A DNA stretch of 64,000 nucleotides, taken from positions 542,202,467 through 542,266,466 of the forward strand of contig OX422213.1 of NCBI GenBank assembly GCA_949130495.1, given 5' to 3'. Of the stretch, positions 44,151 to 55,855 are shown in pieces. This DNA is from Sambucus nigra (Eukaryota; Streptophyta; Magnoliopsida; Dipsacales; Adoxaceae). The notes under the pieces were generated by a model. That model did not search any database, was not told where the DNA came from, and saw nothing but the letters and a program-made list of their open reading frames with translations. Numbering within the stretch: position 1 is the first letter of the stretch; every line of letters starts with the position of its first letter. The position numbers and the translations under genes are program-made.

Positions 44151-44400
44151 TATTTCACTGGCTTGAGGACTTCTCAATATTATCCCGTCGTGCAGAAGTA
44201 TCTTGTAATGCAGAGAGACTTGTGCACGAAATATCATAATCAAGATTTCACTCTTTGTTCACTGGCTTGGGGACTTCTCAATATTAGCCCCCTCGTCCAT
44301 AAGTGTCTTGTAGTGTCGAGAGACTTGTGCACGAAATATCATAATTAATATTTCACTATTTGTTTACTAGCTTGAGGACTTCACAACATTATCCCCCTCT
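44150..44400 (-). repeat. ~105-bp array, about 2.4 units
   Basis: Units run from ACTGGCTTG(A/G)GGACTTCTCA through AGAGACTTGTGCACGAAATA to TTTCACT.TTTG. Each unit carries an ATTA(G/T)CCC..TCG(T/A)GC-type block resembling the polypurine-tract flank. Confidence 0.85.
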
Positions 44401-44432
44401 CGAGCAGAATACATATTAATATTATGAGCAAT

Positions 44433-44910
44433 ACAATGCCCTTGTAACCATAGGTACTAAATTGTCGTACCTTTTATTTATACTTGACAGTTGCTCAATA
44501 TTACCAACTCTCATATTCCCTTAGAGCCTGAGGTACTAAAATTCCGTACCTTGTATTTATACTTGGCACTTGCTCAAGACTGTGAGCTATCCTATGCCCT
44601 TGGAGACCTGGGTACTAAATTATCATACCTTTTATTTATACTTGGCAGTTGCTCAATACTGTGAGCACTCTGGTGACCTTGGAGCCTTTGGTACTAAACT
44701 GTCGTACATTATTTTTAACTTGGCACTTGCTCAAGACTGTGAGTGATCCTATGTCCTTGGATACCTAGGTACTAAATTGTCGTACCTTTATTTATACTTT
44801 GTAGTTGCTCAATACTATGAGCACTCCTATACCCTTGGATCCCGACGTACTAAACTATTGTACCTTTTATTTATACTTGCACTTTCTCAATACTCTGAGT
44901 TGCTCTATTT
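44433..44910 (-). repeat. 79-bp array, six units, with TATA-like motif in most units
   Basis: Units start GGTACTAAATTGTCGTACC and contain TTTATTTATACTTGG, then alternately CAGTTGCTCAATACTGTGAG and CACTTGCTCAAGACTGTGAG, so a dimeric ~158-bp period overlies the 79-bp one. On the element strand most units read CCAAGTATAAATA, identical to the 13 bases around the LTR TATA box at 40563-40575. Confidence 0.85.
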
Positions 44911-44946
44911 TTTGTGAGAACTTTAAGATAGAACTTCCCCATAGTC

Positions 44947-45450
44947 TTTGGGGTACTTGCTTATGATCTGAGAAAGTTATCATTTTAGAGTTGCCATTTC
45001 TAACTGTGGAGTACTTGCATATGAGATGAGCAAGTTAAAATTTGGAATCAGCCCCTCTAGCTGTGGGGTACTTCCATATAGCCGAGTACATTAAAATTTT
45101 TAAGATACCCCTCTAACTGCGGGGTACTTACATATGAGCTGAGCAAGTTAAAATCTGGAAGCTACCCCTCTAGATCTGGGGTACTTGCATATAACTGAGC
45201 AAGTTAAAATTTGGAAGGTTCCCCTCTAGCTGTGGGGTACTTGCATATTACTGATCAAGTTAAAATCTGGAAGCTGTCCCTCTAGTTGTGGGGTACTTGC
45301 ATATAACTGAGTAAGTTAAAATCTTTAATCTTCCCCTCTAACTACGGGGTACTTTCATATAGGCTAAACAAGTTAACATTTGGAAGTTTCCCCTCTTGCT
45401 ACGGGGTACTTACATATAGCTGATCAAGTTATAATTTTTTAGCACAGCCA
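44947..45450 (-). repeat. 56-57-bp array, about nine units
   Basis: The unit begins GGGGTACTTGCATATAACTG, continues AGCAAGTTAAAATCTGGAAG and ends C(T)ACCCCTCTAGCTGTG. Copies at both ends are more diverged than those in the middle. Confidence 0.9.
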
Positions 45451-46149
45451 CCATGTGACTTTGGGGTACTTTTTAGTGCAACCTAGTGTGACTATGGAGT
45501 ATTTTGTTATGCACATTCATTTTTTAGGGAGTAACTAGGAGATGGGGTTATCCCTTTTCCTTCCCATAAACTTCGAATAAAATTTCGCATATATCATAAG
45601 AAAAGAAATTATTATTTTTTTATACTGAAAATTTCGCTTGGTCTGTAGGGTCCTTGTTCCAAAATTTTGTTAGGAACCTTTTTGTCTTACAAAAAAATAA
45701 CAAGTTTAGAAAGGGAGTAGATCTGCTTCTCCCTATTTTCTGAAAACTGTTCAAGTAAATTATTTCTTGAGAACAGTGGTTAGGAATTTTTCTCTAGGCT
45801 ATAAATCTGTATGGAATAATAATAAAAAAATGTAGTGATTTTTTTTTATTATTATTATTACTGAGAGGATAACCTCCTGCTAGTTTGGTGTAAAAAAAAT
45901 TAACTTTTGTGTCAGTAAGGACTTTTCTTAATATACTTTTCCATTGGGATGGATATTCCTCCAAGTATTAATGAGGAAAGACCTTCATGTCATGGACCCT
46001 CTTCTAATCTAGTAGAGATTATACTATTCTATTAAGCGAGAGAAAACATTAGTCCGGTGTACCTTTTGTTGAGCGACTATAGGCCTTTCTGCCGATATTC
46101 TAATCGCTGCTACTTTTTTGAGTTTTAATGCTTAAGGGGTTCCTCGTTT
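45451..46149 (-). other. LTR-B AT-rich spacer, no gene
   Basis: Between the 56-bp array and the EEP-rich frame. It contains a T-run with (ATT)n near 45840-45865 and no open frame of note. Confidence 0.5.
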
Positions 46150-47697
46150 AGAGTTTACGCACCTCTGGGTTCCTCGTCTGAGACTTTGAATATGGGGGTT
46201 CCTTATTGGGAGCCTTTGTGACTGTGGCCAACGAGATATGACTTCTTTGTATACTAACAAGTAAAAATGTACTGTGAGGCACCACGGCTTGATTCCTGAT
46301 GTTGATCAACAATTCTTGACTTATGATGTCGAGCAACAGTTTGTGATGTCGAGGAATCCAAGGGAGTTCCTCGGTGTTGCCACTTCATATTTGGTGGGTT
46401 CCTCGTCACAGGTATTTCTCACCAGAGGTTCTTCGACCGTTGGTTTTACCAGGGGCATCTCGTTATATGATTTGACTTTAAATATTTCATCATCTTCTAT
46501 CAAGGTTACGAGGGATTCCTCGCACACTGTTAGTAGGGCGTTTAATCTTGGGAGTATCGGTCCCTCGCTAACTATTCTACCAAACCCCTATTCCTTATTT
46601 GAATCTTTTGTTATGATGACATCACCTACTATCAAATTCATAGGGGTTCCTCGAACGCAGTGGGTTCTTCACGAGTGTCGTCCGGTAATGGGGGTTCCTC
46701 TCCCAAATTATCTGCAATAAAAAGTTTCCCTTTTACCATACCGGTTCCTACACCTTTCGTGATCTTGCGGTGTTGATGGGGGTTCCTCGCGCCTATGGGT
46801 TCCTCATCAAACGTCTTTGTGACAGTGGCTTCATTGCGATCGGGTTCCTCACAACCGGACTCCATGTGATTGCAGTTTCTTAGAGATGGTTCCTCGTCTT
46901 ATCATTTCATGACTTTGGGGTTTCTCAAACATTTCTTCTACAACTGAGGGTTCCTCAATCGATTTTTTTATGGATTTGGGTTCCTTGTTTGCTCCTCTAT
47001 CAATTAAGAGTTCCTCACTTATAGTTCTGTCGATGGGTTCCTCGACCGTCGGCTTGACTGTCAAAGGTTCCTCCTTAGGAGTCTCGATCACTATACGTTC
47101 CTCATCTGAGTTTCAGCCTATGAGTAATTCCTTATCTGATGGCTTTGTATTTCAGAGCTCTTCGCGTGGGTTATTACCTATGGGGAGTTCCTCGGAACTT
47201 TATGACACTTTAAAGGGTTACTCATGCTTGTTTTCCATATCTGGTGTTTACACCACTAAGGGTTCCTGATTTGAGGCTTCAATTTTTAGGGGTCCCTTAT
47301 TACCTATAGGAACAATCAAGGGTTCCTCTCTTCTTGTTGATATGGAGGGCTCGTCATTTTTTTCTAGGATTGCTGAAAAACGTTCCTCGTGACCACCATT
47401 AGTCCAGGTGGGTTCCTCAACCCCAAAGGGCTCCTCATATGAGGTTCCAATTCGGAGGTACTTCGTCGTTGATTTTGAATTTGGGGTACCTCGTCTGACA
47501 CTTTTTTTACCATGGGTCCATCGGATGAGATGATGAAAATAGGGGGTTCCTCACGAGAGCTATTTATTGTAGGAGGTTCTTCGCCAGCCATAACTTTTGC
47601 CACCTTCGAGGGTTCCTCACGAAATATGCCTACTGCAAGGGGTTCCTCTCTTGGAACTAGTATTGTTAGGGTTCCCTCGTTAGGAACCTAAATAAGT
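46150..47697 (-). pseudogene. LTR-B EEP-rich repetitive frame
   Basis: GGGTTCCTC recurs irregularly on + every 20-80 bases. On the element strand this reads as EEP steps in several linked frames: STRREEPLIVPIGNKGPLKI, ETPKEEPLTVKPTVEEPID, RTISEELLIDRGANKEPKSI and KSIEEPSVVEEMFEKPQ. There is no fixed period, unlike the other arrays, so this looks like an acidic Pro-rich protein region now broken by stops and shifts. LTR-A carries a comparable E/T/P-rich frame at a similar distance from its 3' LTR. Function unknown. Confidence 0.5.
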
Positions 47698-47997
47698 GAG
47701 GTTTCCTCGCATGGAACTTCTTCCACCCTTAGATTTTCTCACGGACTTGATAAATTTGGGTCAAACATACCTCTTTGGGTATGACTTTTCATTCACACTT
47801 TTTGCGGGGAGGGGCCTTGCAACTCCTCATATATATGAGGACCCTCACTCCAAACTCATGCTCTTAGCTGCTGGTGAGTCTGATGGTTCCATAACCTACT
47901 CCGGCACCACCTTCCGTGGCAAAATCATCTCTGTCGAAATTACAACTGGGGTGGCTCCCCCTCCAGATGGGGCAGCAGCTAGTGTTACACAACCTTG
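47698..47997 (-). pseudogene. LTR-B N-terminal frame, downstream half (cut by Copia-2)
   Basis: On the element strand, just past the Copia-2 site, the frame reads AAAPSGGGATPVVISTEMIL and PRKVVPE before a stop. Then come SMSLE and further stops. The Copia-2 target CCTTG (47993-47997) lies inside this frame. It continues the frame on the other side of Copia-2 at 57838-58112. Confidence 0.4.
47993..47997. repeat. Target-site duplication of Copia-2, left copy
   Basis: CCTTG directly before TGAAGCAC; the identical CCTTG follows the 3' LTR at 57833-57837. Confidence 0.95.
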
Positions 47998-49948
47998 TGA
48001 AGCACATTATACTCTTGACTTACTTGATTCTACACTGTATAAGTGCTCATCTAGTTTGGAAATTGTGACAAAATATTGAGTCCCATTCCCTAGATACCAA
48101 AGAACCTCAGATATTACACTTGATGCCTCAATTGATTCATTGAAATGTACAATTCTCAACTCCACACACACTAGGATTGCATACATTCATATATAATGCA
48201 TTAATTGCTTGTGTGAGTTAATTACCTTTTAAAATAAGTCTTTAAAATTTTTGGAAATTTTTAAAATGATTTTTTTCATATTAAAAGTTGGTTTTATAAA
48301 CTTTTGGGGCCATTTTGTAATTTCTGGTTTTACCTAACTTGTTGAATGTTTGGTTGGGTAGAATCCCAAAGCTCTTGAGACTTGAGGGTGCGTGTGTAAT
48401 TATTTTAGAACACGCATTTGGGTTTAATCTTGGCCTTACACCTGTCAGCATTATGGCGGCTTGATTTGTGCTTTCTCTTAGACTCGGAACCTTCACTCAA
48501 TCTCAGCCCTTGGATTTCTTTTATCAACGTACTACACGCATTTTATCCCAATCTTTGTGAACCCCCTAAGACCAATCAGAAAACGTTTAAACCACCTCTT
48601 TTGTTAAACCGTTGAATGAGAGTTAATAGTCCATGACCAAATCTCAGCCATTGGATTTGATCTCTTATTCCCGAACCTTCCTTGCTTAGTATAAAAGGAG
48701 GTTAAGTCTCAGCATTTGAAGACTTTTTCCAGTTCGTCCAAACTGAGAGAAAAAAAGAAGAGAGCGAAATCAGAGAGAAAACCCTAAATCGATCAAACCC
48801 TAATCTCACTTTCAAACCCTAAATTCTTTTTCCAAAATCAGTTTACACCAAACACCAAACTTGAGTGTTTGAGAGTTATTTTGGTAGTGGTTTGAAAGCA
48901 GTTTGTGGGTTGAATCCTCTGATTTTGAGATCTTGTAACCAATTTAAGCATTTCATTTTGATCTCTATTTTTTTTATAGAAACTATAGATCTTGCTATTT
49001 TATGTTATGTTACACTTAGATATACATTTTTTACGTTTCTCATCTTGAGAAATTAGATTTGATGATTATTTTTCTATAAATTTTTTTCACAACTCTAGAA
49101 TCAACAAATTTCCTTTTTGTTCCTAGTTCTTATGAAACAAGACTTCTGATCTAGTTAGAATCGCAATTGGTGGTTTTCAATTTCAAAACTGTTTTTAAAA
49201 CCCTCTGAAATTGATTAAGACTTTGAACCATCTTTCGAGCAAGGTAACCTTGGATTCTGGGTTAGTTTAAAGCTCAACAAATTTCTTTGATTCTAAAGAA
49301 GAGAAAACTGAAAAACTTAATTAATTTAGATCTTTCTGTAATTTAATAGGACTTGTTTGTATAAATTAGTGTGAGCATGTGCATGCATGTGTTAGATCAC
49401 ATTCATAAACACTTGTCACACTACAACACAAGAAGTGTTGGGTATAAGATCTTGAAACGTCAAAGAGTCGACGTAAAGCTGGAACAAATTGTTGAGAAGT
49501 TAGCAAGCTGAGAAAGCCACATCAACATCAGAACTGCAGAAAAGTTAGAATTAAACCAGTGGGAACATATTCTAAACTTGTATAGGTCTGTTCTGTTTGC
49601 ATGTGTGTTAAAGAGCCTGTAACTTGTATATTTTGTTTTAGTGGATTTTTGGTTTGTGACTTACAAGTTACCGTGAATGTTTCCTTAGTTGGGTGAGGTT
49701 TTACCACGTTAAAAACTGTGTGTACTTAATATTTCTACATCTCCTGATATCATTCTTGTTGGCGTGCTAATTTAAACTTTTTTTCAAAAATATTACATAA
49801 TCTTTAACTTATCTCGTACATTTTTTATTAAACACATCTTGTGGTTAATATATTTTGCTTTAAAGAAAAGAGTTTCTCCAAAAAAAATAGTTCGGAGTTA
49901 CTTAAAGAGTTTAATCTTGAATTAAACGGCTTAAGTGATAGCTTTTCA
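47998..49948 (+). repeat. 5' LTR of Copia-2
   Basis: Begins TGAAGCACATTATACTCTTG and ends GTGATAGCTTTTCA. TATA box TATAAAAGG at 48690-48698, followed by a GAGAGAAAAAAAG leader and AAACCCTAA repeats (48780-48830). ORFs inside it are incidental. Confidence 0.95.
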
Positions 49949-49950
49949 AT

Positions 49951-49962
49951 TGGTATCAGAGC
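49951..49962 (+). promoter_or_regulatory. Primer binding site of Copia-2
   Basis: TGGTATCAGAGC two bases after the LTR end, complementary to the 3' end of initiator tRNA-Met. Confidence 0.95.
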
Positions 49963-50019
49963 TTGGAATTTTATTTTAAGGATCTTGTGTTTATGAAATT
50001 GTTTTCATAAAATCAAACA

Positions 50020-51036
50020 ATGGACGAGAAAAATGAAAGATTTGGTAACTTGACGAGACCTCCTCTCTTTGATGGAAGAAACTTTCTTACTGGAAAGTAA
50101 GGATGGTTTCTTTCATACAAGGAACCTTAGGAGATGATGTCTGGGAGATTATTGAAAATGGATATATTTATCCTACAAAACCAGACACTGAAGGAAGCAA
50201 TGCGAGGATTAAGAAAGTATTAAGTGAATTCACTTAAGAAGAGATGCAAGCCTCTCGAAACAATAACAAAGGCAATAATTCCATCTTTATGTCCATAAAT
50301 GAACATCAGTTAAAAAGGATCTCATCTTGTACAACTTTTAAGGAATCTTGGGATACTCTAGTTACTGCACATGAAGGTGACACTAGAGTTAAGGCTGCGA
50401 AAACACAGATGCTTATAGACCAGTATAATTATTTAATCATATTGAACTTTGAATCATTTGATGAATTTTACATGAAATTTACTGACATTGTGACCAAATT
50501 ACATTCTAATGGAATAACCTATGACAGAAATGAAATTGTCTCCAAAATTCTAAGGACTTTGCCACAGAAATTTGATAACAAAAGATATGTTATTGAGGAA
50601 ATGAGTGATCAAAATCTCACTCCTGAATTACTCAATAGTAAACTGAGAACTGTGGGAAATGGAACTAAAATTTAAGAAACAATTAACCCAGACCCATAGG
50701 AAACAGACTAGTTCCAATTTGAATTTTTTCTCTAAATTGAAAAGATCTGAGCTTAGCATTATCAATAATGATTCTTATTCTGATGAGGAATGTGATATGG
50801 ATAGTTTGGAAAAACAAATTTCCTTGATGTCAAAGCAGTTTAAGAAAGTTGTGAAATTTAAAAACAAAATGGCAACCAGACAAGTGAATCCAAATTATCC
50901 AACTCAGTCTAATAACAAACCTCGTAAGAAAGGTCAAGACAAACATCACAAGGACATTCATATGAGACCTAACAAAGACTTTAAGAATGTTAAATGTTTT
51001 TGATGTGGAAAATTGGGTCATATAACATAAGACTGA
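50020..51036 (+). pseudogene. Copia-2 gag
   Basis: The ATG at 50020 opens MDEKNERFGNLTRPPLFDGR and stops at 50098. After a shift the capsid part continues (VWEIIENGYIYPTKPDTEG). The long frame 50244-50675 carries LKRISSCTTFKESWDTLV, then DEFYMKFTDIVTKLHSNGI and ILRTLPQKFDNKRYVIEEM, the Ty1/copia gag (UBN2-like) fold. 50659-51003 is a basic linker (KKVVKFKNKMATRQ). The zinc knuckle C-x2-C-x4-H at 50995-51021 has a stop inside and its last Cys codon is TGA (51034-51036), so the knuckle is lost. Confidence 0.85.
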
Positions 51037-52470
51037 AGAGTTAACTTGAACACGACCAATAAACATACTAGGGCCAACATTTGCAAGACATGGGATGATT
51101 CAAGTGACTCTGAGAATGAGGAACCTGAGTCATCTAATTTTTTTATCCTTGCATATCTTTCGTTGCTAAGATAATCTATAATGATGATATGCCTGTGCCT
51201 GTGCCTAAGTATGAGAATTATGCTAGTAGCTCTACTTATGTTGTTATGAATCATACTGCTACTGGTTTAGATGCTTTGATTTCTAAGAACATTGCTAGTT
51301 CTACAACGGAGTGTGTGAGTCAAAGGGAAAGAGATAATGACGATGTCAATGTGTGTGTGAGTTAAAGAATTTATTCCTTATGGGTCACTTCACACACTAC
51401 ACTTAGTAATTCGGACACTAAAGACCTCCCTGATGTTCACACACTTTATGCCAAAACTCTCAAGAAAAGAACTAGCCTAGAGAAAAAAGTGAAATATCTC
51501 ACTAAGAAACTAGAAGAATTAAGTCTAATGGTTAAACTTAATGTTGAAGAGTACACTACCCAATGTCTAACTCATTAAAATGAAGTCAAATTTTTTTATC
51601 AAAAATTAAAAGATTTGATTGAAACAAATGAAACTCTGGAGAAAAAATATAAAGGGACATTATTAGAATTGGAACAAGCCAAAGGAAAAATAGCAACTGT
51701 TTTTAAAAAAATTGCTAAGTTTGAAAATAATTCCAATTGTTTAGATGATTTTGTTGCTGATTCAAAAACCAATTATGATGATCGAACTTGAGTACGATTT
51801 TGCCCAAATTTAAAGACACAAATTAAAAACTTTGAATCAATCAAGTTTGTGTCAGGTGGCAAAAAACCTATGGAAACTGTCCAGATTTGCAATCACTAAA
51901 AGATGAGTTTGATAAAAAACATAAAAAGTTGGATATTGGGGAATCAAGTAACTCTAAGTGTGAAAGTCCACCTAAGGCTCAATACGTCTGCCCACCTATT
52001 AGGAAGAGTGATTCTGCGTTTCCAACTGTACTCCCTAGGAATAAGGTTCAAAATAAAAAATCCATGAAACCTATGTTTAGAGACTTTACTAAGGAGATAC
52101 CATCTTCAAGCAATTTTTATTGCTCTTGCTGTGACATATTCGGACATTCTTTTGAAGGTTACTACTCTAGACGTTTAGTTAATCCTGTCAGTAATACTCC
52201 TTTATACCAAAACGTTAACTACTCTATGAGAAGCCGTAACAATTATGTTCTGCCTAGACAACCAGACAAAAACTCTAACTATAGAAAAAGAAAGACCAAA
52301 CCTAAAAGATCATTTACAAGAAGGATTCTTAGGCCTTTTCCTAAACCAAATGATCATATCCTCTATAAAACTCAAATGCATGCACAAAATATTTCTCAAA
52401 AAAAATCTAATGCAAGTTTTACAAATGAGAGAAAATATGCGCAAAACAAAAATAAGAGCTATTTGGGTTA
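51037..52470 (+). pseudogene. Copia-2 gag-protease linker with coiled coil and Cys/His motif
   Basis: In several frames: an acidic start (WDDSSDSENEEPESS), a Lys/Glu/Leu coiled coil near 51450-51700 (KVKYLTKKLEELS-like, KLKDLIETNETLEKKYKG), then frame 51887-52471. That frame is polar and basic, with YCSCCDIFGHSFEGYYSRRL at about 52120-52180, resembling a second zinc knuckle (C-x2-C..H). SIRE-like elements have such a long spacer with a coiled coil before the protease. Confidence 0.6.
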
Positions 52471-52479
52471 GAAAAGATG

Positions 52480-52895
52480 AGCTATTGCCCCAGATGAAGT
52501 GTAATACTGTGATTACTGCTTTAAAATCTGAACACACCTCTTATGGTTGGTATTTAGACTATGGATGCTCAAAACATATGACTGGGGATGATACAAAACT
52601 TTTAGACAAAACTAGCCTTGCTAGAGGAAAAATTATTCTTTGTGATCGTGTATCATCTCAGATCATTAGCAAAGGAACACTCAAAGAAGAAGGAATGCTA
52701 GTGATTGAAAATGTTCTTCTAGTAAAAGGTCTTAAGACTAATCTACTTAGCATCTCACAATTTTGTGACTCAAATCATACTGTCACCTTTTCAAAGAATA
52801 ATTGCAAGATTTTAAATGAAAAAGTTGAGTGTATAATTACCGGATTCAATACTCTTGACAATTTTTATACTGTCATGAATAGTATAGAAACTTGA
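52480..52895 (+). pseudogene. Copia-2 aspartic protease
   Basis: The frame 52245-52895 enters the protease at YGWYLDYGCSKHMTGDDTKL (about 52537-52596). The catalytic triad normally reads D-(S/T)-G; here it is D-Y-G, a change expected to abolish activity. ILCDRVSSQIISKGTLKEEG, VLLVKGLKTNLLSISQFCD and CIITGFNTLDNFYTV follow, the normal end of the domain running into the gag-pre-integrase segment. Confidence 0.85.
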
Positions 52896-53958
52896 AACGT
52901 TGTCAAATGGATGATAATGAAGTATGGTATAATAGGATGGGTCACATAAATTACGACAGTCTTAGTAGATTCTCTTCACAAGAAATAGTTAGAGCAATTC
53001 CAAAAATTAAACCTATCTCTAATAATATCTGTGGATCATGTCAGGAAGGAAAAATTGTTAAGTCACCTCATAAGAAAGTTAAAGAAATCCTTACCTCTAA
53101 ACCCTTGGAGCTCATCCATATGGACCTAATGCGTCCTTCTCGTACTGTTAGTCTTTGTGGACACAGTTACATTCTAGTTATGATTGATGACTTCACCAGG
53201 TTTACTTGGGTCGCCTTATTAAAACAAAAGTCAGACACTTTCAGAACTTTTTTGAAAATCTTACTGCGTATAGAAAATGAGAAGGATGGTCAAGTAAATA
53301 GAATTCGTAGTGATAGAGTAGGAGAATTTGTAAATACAAGTATTATTGATTATTGTGACTATAATGGTTACAAACATGAATTTAGTGCTCATGAGACACC
53401 TCAACAAAACGGAATTGCTGAGCAAAAGAATCGTAACCTAAAAGAGATGGCACGTGTTATGATTCACGCCAAGTGTTTACTTAAATATTTTTGGGTAGAA
53501 TCAATTCGTACTGCTTGTCCCATTATTAATAGGGTCTATCTTAGGAAGAATTCTAAGCAAACTCCTTACGAACTATGGTATGGGAAGCAGCCCAATCTCA
53601 AATACCTTAGAACTTTTGGTAGTACATGTTATGTTATGTCTGTAAAAACAGAGAACACTTATCAAAATTTGAAACTCGTGGAGATAAAGCTATCTTTCTA
53701 GGATATTCTCCTAACAGTAGAGCATACCATGTCTATAATCTTCGTACAAAGACTTTGATGGAATCCATAAACGTTATTGCAAGTGACACTAATGTTGAGA
53801 GTAAGACTAGAGAACCAACTATTGTGGAAGAGTCTGAAATTATTTTAGAAAATGACTCTCCAGAAATGGATGATTCTTTACCAATTGAGACACGTGAAGT
53901 ACCTAATTGGGTTTCTAAAGATCATCCCATAGATAATGTTGTTGGTAACCCTTTATGA
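52892..53958 (+). pseudogene. Copia-2 integrase
   Basis: The frame 52892-53701 reads EVWYNRMGHINYDSLSRFSS (H..H zinc region), CGSCQEGKIVKSPHKKV (C-x2-C), LELIHMDLMRPSRTVSLCG, VMIDDFTRFTWVALLKQKSD, RIRSDRVGEFVNTSIIDYCD and ETPQQNGIAEQKNRNLKEMA. The catalytic Asp, Asp and Glu are present, though SDHGGEF has become SDRVGEF. After a shift, 53626-53958 gives KAIFLGYSPNSRAYHVYN, the copia-type C-terminal end. The 269-residue first frame is the best-preserved gene part in the window. Confidence 0.9.
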
Positions 53959-55549
53959 GCCTGTACGTACAAGATCTCAATTAAGAAACGATGCTCATTA
54001 TGCATGTTTTGTATCCCTTGTGGAACCAAAGAATGTAAATGAGGCATTGAATGACCCTCAATGGATTTCTTCCACGTAGGAAGAACTTCTTCAATTTGCC
54101 ATTCATGATGTTTTGTATCTTGTACTTAGGCCTGATCATAAAAAGGTTATTGGCACACGGTGGATATTTAAAAACATATCTGATGAAAGTGGGATAATCA
54201 TTAGAAATAAAGTCAGATTTGTGACTCAAGGATATTCTCAAATTGAAGGAATAGATTTTAACGAGACATTTGCTTCGGTTACTCGTTTAGAATCTGTTCG
54301 TCTTCTCTTTGCAATAACTTGATACTTGCACTTTATGCTATACCAAATGGTTGTAAAATTAGCCTTTCTTAATGGAATCTTGACATAAGAGACCTATATT
54401 GAACAACCCAAAGGGTTTATTGACCCTCAGTATCCAAATCATGTTTATCGTCTTAAAAAGTCGTTGTAAGGTCTGAAACAAGTGCCAAGAGCTTGGTATG
54501 AGCATCTTTGCAACTTTCTCTTAGATAAAGGTTTTAAGAGATGCAAAAATGATCAAACTCTCTTTGTCAAACATTTTGGCAAAGATATAATTATAGCTCA
54601 ATTCTATGTCGATGATATCATTTTTAGATCCACTTCCCCTTCAGAAGTTAAATATTTTTATGAAATTATGCATAAAGAATTTCAAATGTCTCTTATGGGG
54701 GAGTTGCAATTTTTCTTGGTTCTTCAAGTCAAACAGAATTCAGAAGCTTTATTTGTGTCGCAATCGAAATATGCTTTAGAGATTATCAAAAAATTTGGCC
54801 TTGAAAGTGCCAAAGAAGCTAGAACTCCCATGAGTACTATGGTCAAATTATCTAAAGATGAGAGTGGAAATTCCACAGACCCTACTTTATATCATAGTAT
54901 GATAGGTAGTTTAATATAACTTACTACCTCGCGTCTGGATATTATGTGCGCAGTTTGCGTGTATGCCCGTTATCAAAATAATCCTAAAGAGAGCCATTTA
55001 GTATGTGTAAAAAGAATCATTAAATACATAAAAGGCACTCAAAATTTGGGACTTTATTACACCAATGATACTCCTATTACTATAATAGGATACACTGATG
55101 CCAATTGGGTAGGGTATACTGATGATAGTAAGAGCCCATCAGGAGCATGTTACTATATTGGTAACAATTTGGTAGGATGGAGTAGTAAGAAACAAAACTG
55201 CACTTCGTTATCTATAGCTAAATCTTAATATATAGTTGCTGGTAGTTGTTGTTCCCAATTACTTTGGCTTAAATAAATGCTAAATGATTATGGCATTCAA
55301 GAAGACCAACAACATCTCTATTGTGATAATCAAAGCGCGGTCAATATCTCTAAAAATCATGTTCAACACTTACAGACAAAAGATATAAAAATTAGACATC
55401 ATTTTATACGCTAATTAGTTGAGACTAAGGAATTATAAATTAATTATCTTCCTAATGATTTGCAGCTCGCATATATTATTACAAAACCTTTAGATTAGAA
55501 TATATTTCATTCTTTGCGAAAATCAATAGGAATGGTTTGCGCTGAATAA
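53959..55549 (+). pseudogene. Copia-2 reverse transcriptase and RNase H
   Basis: RT begins in 53959-54112 in broken frame. 54113-54322 reads HKKVIGTRWIFKNISDESG and VRFVTQGYSQIEGIDFNETF. After two stops, 54482-54919 reads PRAWYEHLCNFLLDKGFKR, IIAQFYVDDIIFRSTSPSE (YVDD at 54605-54616 intact) and MSLMGELQFFLVLQVKQNSE. RNase H is at 54944-55228: VKRIIKYIKGTQNLGLYYTN, GYTDANWVGYTDDSKSPSG, VGWSSKKQNCTSLSIAKS. It continues with stops to [26 protein letters not shown] and the end MVCAE with the stop at 55547-55549. About eight stops. Confidence 0.9.
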
Positions 55550-55842
55550 ACTCGTGTGGCTTCAGTATTTTTTTCTTTGTCCATTTGAGACAAAATGGGG
55601 GAGAAATTTGAGTCTTATGAGATCATTTTTTCTTACATATTTGTAAAAATTTTGATCTTAGTCTTATTTGCAGGAATCGCAACGGATGTTATCAGGGTAT
55701 TGGTTTTTAATTAGTTGAGTTATGTAATTTTCTTTTTCTAGGATATGTGTAGGTAGAGTTTTGTATAGGAATAGTTTTTTCTTATTCTTTTCAAATCCCT
55801 ACGAGTCCTAGGTGACTCAAAGGAGATTTTTTCTCATATTTC

Positions 55843-55855
55843 CAAAGGGGGAGAT
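55843..55855 (+). promoter_or_regulatory. Polypurine tract of Copia-2
   Basis: CAAAGGGGGAGAT directly precedes the 3' LTR start TGAAGCACC, the usual plus-strand priming site of copia elements. Confidence 0.9.

Noticed and set aside
48281..48615. ORFs of 65-71 codons in the Copia-2 5' LTR
   Set aside because: They lie in LTR U3, are not kept in the 3' LTR copy and have no domain.
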